A stretch of 35,124 nucleotides of DNA from an uncultured bacterium (GTDB taxonomy: Bacteria; Verrucomicrobiota; Kiritimatiellia; RFP12; UBA1067): the NCBI GenBank assembly GCA_902775595.1, contig CACYNF010000018.1, forward strand, positions 1 to 35,124. Reading direction: 5' to 3'. Made by a program: the position numbers and the translations under genes. Under the pieces are notes generated by a model, which was given only the letters and a program-made list of their open reading frames with translations, made no database searches and had not been told where the DNA came from. Positions 1 to 6,854 of the stretch are shown here, in pieces. Position 1 is the stretch's first letter, and each line of letters opens with the position of its first letter.

Positions 1-134
1 GAACCGCGTCGTTGCATGTCGCTCAGTTCGGCACTCGCCCCCTCGTCCCTTGCCTCACCTTCCATAAGGCGCGTTTGTTTTCGTAGCTTTTGCGCTCGCC
101 GACGTCCCGTCAGCGAGCTTAACCGCGCCGCGTA

Positions 135-180
135 TCCCCCGGAGCGAAGCGGAGTCGCCGAAGGCGAGCTCAATGCGGGG
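135..180. repeat. Palindromic element with GAA-loop hairpin
   Basis: TCGCC (155-159) and GGCGA (163-167) pair around a GAA triloop. Just upstream, a weaker GAGC-GAA-GCGG hairpin can form. Both are enclosed by CCCCG (137-141) and CGGGG (176-180). Two GAA-loop hairpins inside an outer stem resemble the elements found in the two transposase genes (29325-29398 and 33748-33821). The sequence similarity is limited, so membership in the same family is an inference. Confidence 0.4.
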
Positions 181-434
181 TGCAAATGTGACGCGATTTC
201 GTCCGCACCATAATCTCATTTTGCGGTACTTCCTCGCCCCGCTTCGCGGCTCGGCTTGCGGTTTTGTCTGAGGCGCTGATTATTTACACCTCGCGATCAT
301 CCCCTTCGGCTTTTCCTTCTTCTTCTTGTGCCTAACCCACTTCGGTATTCCTTCATAGAAAAGTGTTCCATTAGATATTACACTTCCCAGGGGGTGGCGA
401 TTGCTATCTTTTGTCACACATGCGAGTCGGATTA

Positions 435-470
435 TGGTATAATGTGTGCGAATAGAACACAATAGGAGGC
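435..470 (+). promoter_or_regulatory. Extended -10 promoter and RBS of the toxin-antitoxin pair
   Basis: TATAAT at 438-443 is preceded by TGG (435-437), an extended -10. A TTGTCA lies at 411-416 but its 21-bp spacing is too long for a good -35, so the extended -10 probably carries recognition. A strong ribosome binding site (AGGAGGCG, 463-470) lies 7 nt before the antitoxin ATG. Antitoxins of this type usually repress their own promoter. No operator palindrome was identified. Confidence 0.7.
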
Positions 471-477
471 GAAACAC

Positions 478-774
478 ATGACGACAACCATAACTGCGCG
501 GATTGATTCTGAAAAGAAACGCGAGGCAGAGGCGATTTTCAATGACATAGGGATGACTCTTTCGGGGGCGATAAACGTATTCATAAACGAAGTCGTGATG
601 TATCAGGGCATCCCATTTCAACTTCGTCGCCGTTCTTCTGCAGCAAACAGTATAGAGGCCATAATGGATGAGACGGACGCCTATTGCCGCACCCATCACG
701 AACGGCTGACTCATGACGAGGTGTTTGGTCACGCGCGGGAGATTGCAAATGCTGGGCGAAGAGTACGCGCTTGA
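478..774 (+). CDS. RelB/DinJ family antitoxin
   Basis: This 98-residue protein begins MTTTITARIDSEKKREAEAIF, followed by a segment about a dynamic small helix (DIGMTLSGAINVFINEVV) and GIPFQL. That is the characteristic ribbon-helix-helix start of RelB/DinJ antitoxins, which bind DNA as dimers and neutralise a partner RelE/YafQ-like toxin through the C-terminal half. It has a good ribosome binding site and an extended -10 promoter. Its 3' end overlaps the toxin start by 26 bp, the usual translational coupling. Length is normal for the family. The family assignment rests on the N-terminal pattern; the exact subtype is not known. Confidence 0.88.
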   Translation: MTTTITARIDSEKKREAEAIFNDIGMTLSGAINVFINEVVMYQGIPFQLRRRSSAANSIEAIMDETDAYCRTHHERLTHDEVFGHAREIANAGRRVRA

Positions 775-1063
775 GTATCTTCCGCTTTTCGATGAAGAAT
801 TGGCGGCAGCTGTTCGCTACATTGCGCAGAAACTTCGCAATCCCATCGCGGCAAAGGCACTCGTTGATGATGTCGAACAGGCAATAACCGAACGGTTATT
901 TGCGCCTGAAGCGTTTGAGCCAATACAGTCGGCAAAAGAAAGGGAGCATCCTTATTACAAGATAGCAGTAGGGAATTACCTTGTCCTTTATTGCGTTGTC
1001 GAGAAGGTTATGGAAGTTCGTCGCTTTGTCTATGCGCCGAGCGATTGGCAGTCGGAGTTGTAA
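749..1063 (+). CDS. RelE/ParE family toxin
   Basis: This is a 104-residue protein from the ATG at 749, chosen over the upstream in-frame ATG at 713 because the protein then begins directly with YALEYLPLFDEELAAAVRYI, the usual first strand and helix of the fold. The tail YYKIAVGNYLVLYCVVEKVMEVRRFVYAPSDW (split here: YYKIAVGNYLVLYCV, then VMEVRRFVYAPSDW) matches the RelE/ParE beta-sheet core, with the arginine of the VRRFVYA strand and a terminal aromatic. RelE members cut mRNA on the ribosome and ParE members poison gyrase. The sequence does not let me decide between them. It is coupled to the antitoxin by a 26-bp overlap. Confidence 0.85.
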   Translation: MLGEEYALEYLPLFDEELAAAVRYIAQKLRNPIAAKALVDDVEQAITERLFAPEAFEPIQSAKEREHPYYKIAVGNYLVLYCVVEKVMEVRRFVYAPSDWQSEL

Positions 1064-1297
1064 CGCACCGTTAACTGCTTGATCTATTCGTCGGGCACAG
1101 CGGCAATGGTGAATAAGGATATCGTGATTGGTACCGTCGTTCTGATAAACAAGTTTGGGGTTGACCTTGTAGTGAACTGGTTTGGAAATAGAGGCGTTTA
1201 ACATGTAAAAAGGATAAACCATGCAGAGCATATAGAGGTTCTACACGATCTACACGTTCTACACGGCTAAACTCAAAATTGACTCTATGGAGGAGTG
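1064..1297. other. Gap between toxin and ABC transporter
   Basis: No gene is recognised. One plus-strand frame, ending with a stop near 1201, is open for about 40 codons (ending DLVVNWFGNRGV). It has no clear start or family, so I do not call it. The 3' end holds the GTGTAGAAC-type tandem repeat and then the ribosome binding site (GGAGG, 1289-1293) of the ABC ATPase. AT content is higher than in the flanking core genes, consistent with the toxin-antitoxin block being acquired. Confidence 0.4.
1238..1269 (-). repeat. Three-unit 9-bp tandem repeat (GTGTAGAAC type), intergenic copy
   Basis: Read on the minus strand, the units are GTGTAGAAC, GTGTAGATC and GTGTAGAAC, preceded by TAGCC. A second array with the same TAGCC lead lies inside the alpha-2-macroglobulin gene at 15883-15914, where the 9-bp period keeps the reading frame. 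The shared 14 bases at the leading edge make chance unlikely. Confidence 0.75.
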
Positions 1298-2014
1298 ATG
1301 GAAGCCCTTAACGCAAGCGGCGTGTGCCGCAGATACGGCAAGCAGGAAGTCCTCAAGGACTTTTCCCTGAAGATGGCGCCTGGCAGCTTCGAGGCGCTGA
1401 TGGGCCCGAGCGGGAGCGGCAAATCGACGTTTCTCCATCTCGCCGCCGGGCTTCTTTCCGCGGACGCGGGCGAGATTCTCGTCGGCGGCAATGATGTAGC
1501 GAAGATGGGAGACTCCGAGGCCACCAAGTTCCGCCGCCGCCACATAGGAGTCGTCTTCCAGTCGTTCAACCTCCTCAACGAGAGGACGGTGCGCGACAAC
1601 ATCGTCCTGCCGCTTCGCCTCGACGGCGCGAAGGTCGACGAAGAGCGGTTTGCGTCGCTCGTCTCGGCGCTTGGCATCGACGGCATCCTCAAAAAGAAAC
1701 CCGAGGAGCTCTCCGGCGGCGAGCAGCAGCGGGTCGCGGTCGCGCGCGCTCTTCTCGCGGAGCCAGACGTCGTTCTGGCGGACGAGCCGACTGGCAATCT
1801 CGACGCGAAGTCTTCCAGGGCGATCTGCGCGCTGCTTGGCGACCTGCACAGGACGGAGAAGAGCGCGATACTCGTCGTCACGCACGATCCCCAGGTCGCC
1901 GCAGTCGCGCAGAAGGTCCACTTCCTCAAAGACGGCAGGATCGCCGCCTCATATGCGACAGAGGGCGATGCGGAGATGGTGTCGAAGAGGTATCTGGAGA
2001 CGTACAGGGGTTAG
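1298..2014 (+). CDS. ABC transporter ATP-binding protein (LolD/MacB type)
   Basis: This 238-residue cytoplasmic ATPase powers the FtsX-type permease encoded next to it. It shows Walker A GPSGSGKST (36-44), Q-loop FQS (Gln88), signature LSGGE followed by QQR (138-145), Walker B VVLADE (158-163) with a D-loop, and the H-loop VTHD (His196). Length and motifs fit the LolD/MacB/FtsE subfamily, which drives mechanotransmission in lipoprotein release, efflux or cell-wall control rather than classic import. The ATG at 1298 is used; a GTG directly before it is also possible, with GGAGG just upstream. The permease ATG follows 7 bp after the stop, so the two are one operon. The substrate cannot be read from the sequence. 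Confidence 0.93.
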   Translation: MEALNASGVCRRYGKQEVLKDFSLKMAPGSFEALMGPSGSGKSTFLHLAAGLLSADAGEILVGGNDVAKMGDSEATKFRRRHIGVVFQSFNLLNERTVRDNIVLPLRLDGAKVDEERFASLVSALGIDGILKKKPEELSGGEQQRVAVARALLAEPDVVLADEPTGNLDAKSSRAICALLGDLHRTEKSAILVVTHDPQVAAVAQKVHFLKDGRIAASYATEGDAEMVSKRYLETYRG

Positions 2015-2021
2015 GAGCCGG

Positions 2022-4229
2022 ATGAAAGCTAGACATATCTGTGCGACGCTCGGAATCGCGGCGGCCGTCGGAGCCGTCGTGTTCATGCAGTCGCTCGTCG
2101 CGACGAACGACCGCCAGGCCGTGGCGATGGCGGAGCGGATGCTCTCCGCGGTTCCCGTCGAGGCGGGCGCGAAGAGCGTGCAGCTCCAGCTCGATTTCCG
2201 TCCCGACGGCCGCGTTCTGCAGGGGCCGCCGATGATTGCCTTCGCCGCCGTAAGAAAGGGGATCGACGGCGCACTGGTGACGAAGGCGCTCTTCGCCCAG
2301 CGCCGCGTCAAGAACCTCCCCTCGGTCGGCGACGAGCTGACCCTCGTCGGCAGGAAGGGCGCATACCGCGTCAGGATCGCGGGCTTCGTCGAATGGGAGC
2401 GTCCGGTGCGCGGCTATCCCAACATGTTCCTCCCGCCCTCCGCCGTCGCGGAGATCGACGAGGACTGGCAGCCGTTCGAGCCGGTCACGGCAGAGGAGGC
2501 CGCGCCGATGTTCATGTCCGACGCGGGGCGCAACATGGACCGCGCGAAGGGCCTTCTTCTCTGGGCCGCCGCGCTCACGGCGCTGTGCCTGCTCGTCAAC
2601 TCGCTCTTTCTTTCCGTCGAGTCGCGCCGCCGCGAGCTCGCGGTCCTCAGGATGGTCGGCCTCACGCGCTTTGGCGTCGCGAAGCTTGTCGCGAAAGAGG
2701 CGCTGCTCCTCTCCCTCGGCGGGCTTGCCGTCGGCACTTTTGCCGCGCTCGCGGCGCTCCGCGTCTACGTTGCGTGCGATGCCGAGACGTTTCCGTCCGG
2801 CACTGCCGTGGGCATCCCCGGCATCGCCGCGTGCATCGTAGCGACGCCGCTCGTCGCGCTCTTCGGGGCTCTGCTCGCGCTCAAGCCCGCGCTTTCGGTG
2901 AGACCGCTCGAGGCGGCGTCTGGGCGCGCCCCGCGCAAGCGCCATTTCGGGATGCTCGTCGCCTTCGCGTTCGGTTTCGGCGCGTTCGTCGCCGTCGAGG
3001 TCTGGGGATCTTCGCTCACGAAGCCGTTCATTCCTTCGCCCGAGTGGCCAGACGCGATAGTCTCGATACTCCCGGGCGGCGTTTCGAGCTTCGACATAGA
3101 GCATCTGCGCAATCTCAAGGGCGTGAAGCGCATAGGCGAGCTCCAGCCGCTCCAGGTGAATCTTCTTCCGCTCGAGGAGCTGAAGGGCTTCGGGAATCGG
3201 AAACCCACCGATTCTAAGCAGGGGAACGGGAGGAAGCCGGTAGGGGCGCCTCTTCGAGGCGACCGCATAATGAAGCAGTACAGAAACGCGCTTCTCCTCG
3301 CAAGCGCGTGGCTCCCGGACTTCAGGTTTTCGCAGGGCGACCGCGAGTCGGCGGAGAAGGCGCTCGCGGAAGGCGACAACTGCGTAGTGACGGAGATGAT
3401 GGCGCACGCGCGGAATCTCAAGCTCGGCGACGAGCTGAAGGTCGACGCGGGGCGCGGGCTCGAAATCGCGCTCAAGGTCGTCGGCGTAGTCGACCTCAAC
3501 TGGCACATGGTGACGAGCCGCGCCCTCGTGCGGGGGATGAACAGGATGCCGGTCAACACCGACGGGCCCGTCTTCGTCTCGTTCGACACTCTCGCGGCGT
3601 GCGACATGCGGCCGCAGGAGTTCGTGAAGATGACGCATGTGTGGCTCGACTACGAGCCGGAGTTCCTTGCCGCGAACGGCGTGTTTCCTGCGGGGCGCAT
3701 CGTTGAACGCGAGATCGTCGAGGCGCTTGGCGGCGCGTGGAGCGAGGATTCCGAAGGCGAGATCCGCGGCAACGCCGTGCGCCTCCATTCGCGCGACGAG
3801 ATTGCCGACGGTACGCTCGCGCACGGGAGCGATCTCGTCGGCGCGATGGCGCGCGTTCCGTTCATCTTCCTTGCCGTGATCTCGCTCGGGTTCGTTGCGA
3901 TGCTCGTCGCGTCCTTCGAGTCGCGCCGCCGCGAGTTCGTCGTTCTCCGCGCCGTCGGCGCGACGCGGTTCCAGCTTGCGAAGGTGCTTGTGGGCGAGGC
4001 GCTTGCGGTTGCGGTTGCCGGCGTTGCGCTCGGGCTTTTCGGCGGTGCGCTCGTTGGCTGGCTCTGCACGGCCGGCACTCGCGCGGCCATGTCGAACTGG
4101 GGGCTTCCCGCGACCTTCGCGGTGCCGCTTGGCGTAATCGCCGAAGGCGCGCTTGGCGCGGTCGTCTTCGCGCTGCTCGTAGCGGTTCCGACCGCCCTCG
4201 CCATCGTCCGCCGCTCGATCCACCGCTAG
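2022..4229 (+). CDS. ABC transporter permease with two FtsX domains
   Basis: This 735-residue inner-membrane protein partners the upstream ATPase. An N-terminal membrane helix (about residues 3-22) is followed by a periplasmic part, then an FtsX domain from about residue 176 with the hallmark SVESRRRELAVLRMVG cytoplasmic turn. A large periplasmic region follows, then a second FtsX domain from about residue 607 (ASFESRRREFVVLRAVGATR). The two-domain arrangement resembles the LolCE/MacB superfamily permeases. A stretch at about residues 390-416, rich in K, R, G and P, is encoded by a palindromic insert-like sequence (3194-3267) and looks foreign to the fold. The ATG at 2022 is chosen because upstream codons overlap the ATPase gene in another frame. 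Substrate unknown. Confidence 0.88.
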   Translation: MKARHICATLGIAAAVGAVVFMQSLVATNDRQAVAMAERMLSAVPVEAGAKSVQLQLDFRPDGRVLQGPPMIAFAAVRKGIDGALVTKALFAQRRVKNLPSVGDELTLVGRKGAYRVRIAGFVEWERPVRGYPNMFLPPSAVAEIDEDWQPFEPVTAEEAAPMFMSDAGRNMDRAKGLLLWAAALTALCLLVNSLFLSVESRRRELAVLRMVGLTRFGVAKLVAKEALLLSLGGLAVGTFAALAALRVYVACDAETFPSGTAVGIPGIAACIVATPLVALFGALLALKPALSVRPLEAASGRAPRKRHFGMLVAFAFGFGAFVAVEVWGSSLTKPFIPSPEWPDAIVSILPGGVSSFDIEHLRNLKGVKRIGELQPLQVNLLPLEELKGFGNRKPTDSKQGNGRKPVGAPLRGDRIMKQYRNALLLASAWLPDFRFSQGDRESAEKALAEGDNCVVTEMMAHARNLKLGDELKVDAGRGLEIALKVVGVVDLNWHMVTSRALVRGMNRMPVNTDGPVFVSFDTLAACDMRPQEFVKMTHVWLDYEPEFLAANGVFPAGRIVEREIVEALGGAWSEDSEGEIRGNAVRLHSRDEIADGTLAHGSDLVGAMARVPFIFLAVISLGFVAMLVASFESRRREFVVLRAVGATRFQLAKVLVGEALAVAVAGVALGLFGGALVGWLCTAGTRAAMSNWGLPATFAVPLGVIAEGALGAVVFALLVAVPTALAIVRRSIHR
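3194..3267. repeat. In-frame palindromic insert in the ABC permease gene
   Basis: Two perfect inverted repeats lie side by side in the coding sequence. GAATCGG (3194-3200) pairs with CCGATTC (3208-3214) across 7 nt. CGCCTC (3247-3252) pairs with GAGGCG (3256-3261) around a TTC triloop. The encoded peptide (NRKPTDSKQGNGRKPVGAPL) is low-complexity and unlike the hydrophobic and acidic surroundings. The reading frame is kept. Confidence 0.55.
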
Positions 4230-4290
4230 CCTAGAAGTGTTAGGCCATTCTGCATATGTTTACTGTATATGATTTAGTATGTGTATATCC

Positions 4291-4320
4291 TTGACGGTAG
4301 GCAGGATGCTATGGTAGACT
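4291..4320 (+). promoter_or_regulatory. Promoter of the GH3 gene
   Basis: TTGACG (4291-4296) and TAGACT (4315-4320) are separated by 18 bp, with TGG directly before the -10. The ATG at 4331 is only 10 nt past the -10, so the transcript should begin within about four bases of the start codon. The rest of the 4230-4330 gap shows no gene. Confidence 0.65.
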
Positions 4321-4330
4321 GCACTGCACC

Positions 4331-6739
4331 ATGAGGGGAAAAAGAGTAATCCATACCGGGGAGTGCCGCCACCTTTTCGCGGTGGAGGCTGGTCTGACCA
4401 TTTTAGCCGCCTTTCTGGTCGGCTTCTCGTCCTTCGCAAGTCCACCCCGCCGCGAACTCAACGCCTGGCTTGCGCGCGACCTGGCCGCGGCTGGAATCGT
4501 GCTGCTCGAGAACAAGGACTCCGCCCTGCCTCTCAAGGCGGACGAGGAAGTGGCGCTCGTCGGCATCACGGGATATTTCTGCCATCGCATGGGCTGGGGC
4601 TCGGGCGACATGCTCGCGCACGATCCCGTGCAGATCGACGCGGGACTCGAAAAGGCGGGCGTCAAGATCGACGCCGACTTCGCGAAGCTCTACCGCGACG
4701 ACCTCGCCAAGCGCGACTACAGCCGCCTAAACCGCGACTGGGACAAGTGGACGCGGCGCTTCGACGAGCCGAAAGGCGCCCATGACGCGTTCGCGAAGCT
4801 CGCCGAGGGCAAGCGCGCCAAGAAGTGCGTCGTCGTGATCGGACGCGGCTCGGGCGAGTCGGCGGACATCCCGGAGGCGCCCGGCGGATGGCGTCTGCAC
4901 GCCGAGGAAGAGCGGCTTCTCGCCGACGCATGCGCCGCGTTCGACAGCGTCATTGTCCTCCTGAACGCGCCGGGCGTGCTCGATACGTCGTTCATGGAAA
5001 AGTACCCAATCAAGGCGCTCGTGTTCGTTCCGTTCCTCGGCGAGACGACAGGCGATGCGGTCGCGGACATCCTGACGGGGAAGGTGAATCCTTCCGGCAG
5101 GACCGTCGACACATGGGCGAAGCGCTACGGCGACTACCCGACGACCGGCTGCTGGCAGACCTCGGAAATCGAGTATTCCGAGGGAACGGATGTCGGCTAC
5201 AGATACTTCGACACAAAATGCCGATGCTTCAACTTGGAGGCTGACGCCTGCGCCGAAATTGACCGCATGCAGATGGTGCGCTATCCGTTCGGACACGGCC
5301 TTTCCTACACGACATTCGAGCTGACGCCCGCAAAGGTCGAACGTCGCTTGAAAAACGTCAAGGTTCCCGTGACGGTCAAGAACACGGGCAGGATCGCGGG
5401 GGCGGATGTCGTCATGTGCTGGTTTGACGGGGGCCCTCTCAATGAAACGAGGCTCTGCGCCTTCGCAAAGACGCCAGTGATCGCGCCCGGCGCTTCGGCG
5501 ACCGTCGTTCTCTCGTTCGATGCGATGGACATCGCCTACTACAACGATGAAGAGGCGCAATGGGAGGTATATGGCGGCGCGATACTTGTCAGCGACGGCG
5601 GCTCGTACGACAGTCGCATCCATGTGGCGAAAATGGATTTCGACGAGCCCATCGTCGTGCAGAAGGTGACGAACCGCTTCCGCGGCAAATCCGCCGCGCC
5701 CGCGCGCAGGGAGCTCGCGAAGCCGTCCGCATTCGTCAAGATGGACGACGTGCTCGGCGGCAAGGCGACGGTCGAGGACCTCGTCGCGCAGTTCACGGAC
5801 GAAGAACTCGCCGCCGTGGTTAACGGCAGGATATTCGACGGCGAGGGATATGCGGTCGACGGCGGCACGGGCGTGGGCGGCGTAAAGAAGGGACGCGTCG
5901 ACTGCGAGGCCGGCGAGACGTGGAGTTCTGAGAAGTATGGTTTCGGCGCGATCACGATGGCCGACGGACCTTCAGGCGTCCGTCTCGGAAACTTCGGCGA
6001 TCCGCGCGAGAAGTACAACGCCAAGGCGTCGGCCGTCGTCTCCTGGCCGTGCGCTACGGCGCTTGCGCAGGGCTGGGACGTCGCTGCGGCCGAGCGCTTC
6101 GGACGCGCCGTCGCGTCCGAGATGGCGCTCGTCGACATCGACTGCTGGCTTGCGCCGGGCGTGAACATCCACCGCAATCCGCTCTGCGGACGCAACTTCG
6201 AGTACTTCTCCGAAGACCCACTCGTCGCGGGTCTCATGGGCGCGGCGGTCGTGAAGGGCGTGCAGACGAACGCGGACGGAACGCCGTCCGGACGCTCCGC
6301 GACCGTCAAGCACTTCGCCGTCAACAACCAGGAGTTCGAGCGCGGGTACGAGAACAACATCGTCGACGAAAAGACGCTGCGCGAAATCTACCTCAAGCCG
6401 TTCGAGATAGTCGTCAGGAAGGCGCATCCGAACATGGTCATGTCGAGCTACAGCCGTCTCAACGGCGACTACTGCGCGACGACGTACGACCTGATGACGG
6501 GGGTGCTGCGCGAGGAGTGGGGCTTCGACGGATTCGTCATGACGGACTGGTGGAACTCCGCCGACAAGCTGCGCCACGCCGAGGCCGGAAACGACCTTGT
6601 GATGCCGGGCGTCCGCGGCGAATACGCCGCGCTTGTCGCGGCGCTGAAAGACGGGAAGGTCCGTCGCGCCGACGTGCAGCACGCGGCGGCGAACATCCTC
6701 AAGACCTACGTCCGCATATCCCTCGCCCGGAAACGCTGA
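4331..6739 (+). CDS. GH3 family beta-glucosidase with permuted domain order
   Basis: This 802-residue glycoside hydrolase probably releases terminal beta-linked glucose or related sugars. The usual order is reversed. Residues about 40-300 are the GH3 C-terminal alpha/beta sandwich (AAAGIVLLENKDSALPL). About 330-430 is a fibronectin-III-like part (VPVTVKNTGRIAGADVV). About 460-780 is the catalytic barrel. Within the barrel, PSGVR, KHFAVNNQE and the nucleophile motif VMTDWW (Asp739) are intact. This reversed order is known from some Ruminococcus and Butyrivibrio beta-glucosidases. Residues about 15-36 form a hydrophobic signal or anchor, so export is possible but not certain. The start is supported by a promoter 10 nt upstream and there is no clear ribosome binding site. 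Confidence 0.9.
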   Translation: MRGKRVIHTGECRHLFAVEAGLTILAAFLVGFSSFASPPRRELNAWLARDLAAAGIVLLENKDSALPLKADEEVALVGITGYFCHRMGWGSGDMLAHDPVQIDAGLEKAGVKIDADFAKLYRDDLAKRDYSRLNRDWDKWTRRFDEPKGAHDAFAKLAEGKRAKKCVVVIGRGSGESADIPEAPGGWRLHAEEERLLADACAAFDSVIVLLNAPGVLDTSFMEKYPIKALVFVPFLGETTGDAVADILTGKVNPSGRTVDTWAKRYGDYPTTGCWQTSEIEYSEGTDVGYRYFDTKCRCFNLEADACAEIDRMQMVRYPFGHGLSYTTFELTPAKVERRLKNVKVPVTVKNTGRIAGADVVMCWFDGGPLNETRLCAFAKTPVIAPGASATVVLSFDAMDIAYYNDEEAQWEVYGGAILVSDGGSYDSRIHVAKMDFDEPIVVQKVTNRFRGKSAAPARRELAKPSAFVKMDDVLGGKATVEDLVAQFTDEELAAVVNGRIFDGEGYAVDGGTGVGGVKKGRVDCEAGETWSSEKYGFGAITMADGPSGVRLGNFGDPREKYNAKASAVVSWPCATALAQGWDVAAAERFGRAVASEMALVDIDCWLAPGVNIHRNPLCGRNFEYFSEDPLVAGLMGAAVVKGVQTNADGTPSGRSATVKHFAVNNQEFERGYENNIVDEKTLREIYLKPFEIVVRKAHPNMVMSSYSRLNGDYCATTYDLMTGVLREEWGFDGFVMTDWWNSADKLRHAEAGNDLVMPGVRGEYAALVAALKDGKVRRADVQHAAANILKTYVRISLARKR

Positions 6740-6835
6740 GGGGGATCCCCGACGCACTGGCTGCTTGTCGACATGAAAAAGACAACTGCTGTTCTTGTGC
6801 TTGCCGCCGCCGACTCAGCGGCGGGCGCGGCGTTT

Positions 6836-6844
6836 TGGTATAAT
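6836..6844 (+). promoter_or_regulatory. Extended -10 promoter of argS
   Basis: TGG followed by TATAAT (6839-6844), with no recognisable -35. The ATG of argS starts 10 nt later, implying a leaderless or nearly leaderless mRNA. Just upstream, GCCGCCGC (6803-6810) can pair with GCGGCGGGC (6818-6826), a possible terminator or attenuator stem for the GH3 transcript. Confidence 0.65.
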
Positions 6845-6854
6845 ATCAAGACTT

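Larger units (their letters stand above)
1..477. other. Gene-free leader region with repeats and a possible coding relic
   Basis: I see no convincing intact gene here. Bases 1-270 are rich in short palindromes of the kind that recurs inside genes elsewhere in the window. On the minus strand, from about 420 down to 280, one frame reads as a plausible basic protein tail (GTLFYEGIPKWVRHKKKK, then KEKPKGMIARCK and a stop). It has no credible start, because its upstream part runs into the antitoxin gene and promoter. It may be the remnant of a gene cut off when the toxin-antitoxin pair arrived. The last 60 bases hold the toxin-antitoxin promoter and ribosome binding site. Confidence 0.4.

Noticed and set aside
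16..213. Short open frame at the left edge
   Set aside because: It lies in palindrome-rich DNA, is Ser/Arg-rich, and has no ribosome binding site or family.
1926..4223. Long minus-strand open frame opposite the ABC permease (765 codons)
   Set aside because: It mirrors a clear FtsX gene, is extremely Arg/Glu/Asp-rich and has no domain. It is a by-product of GC-rich third positions.
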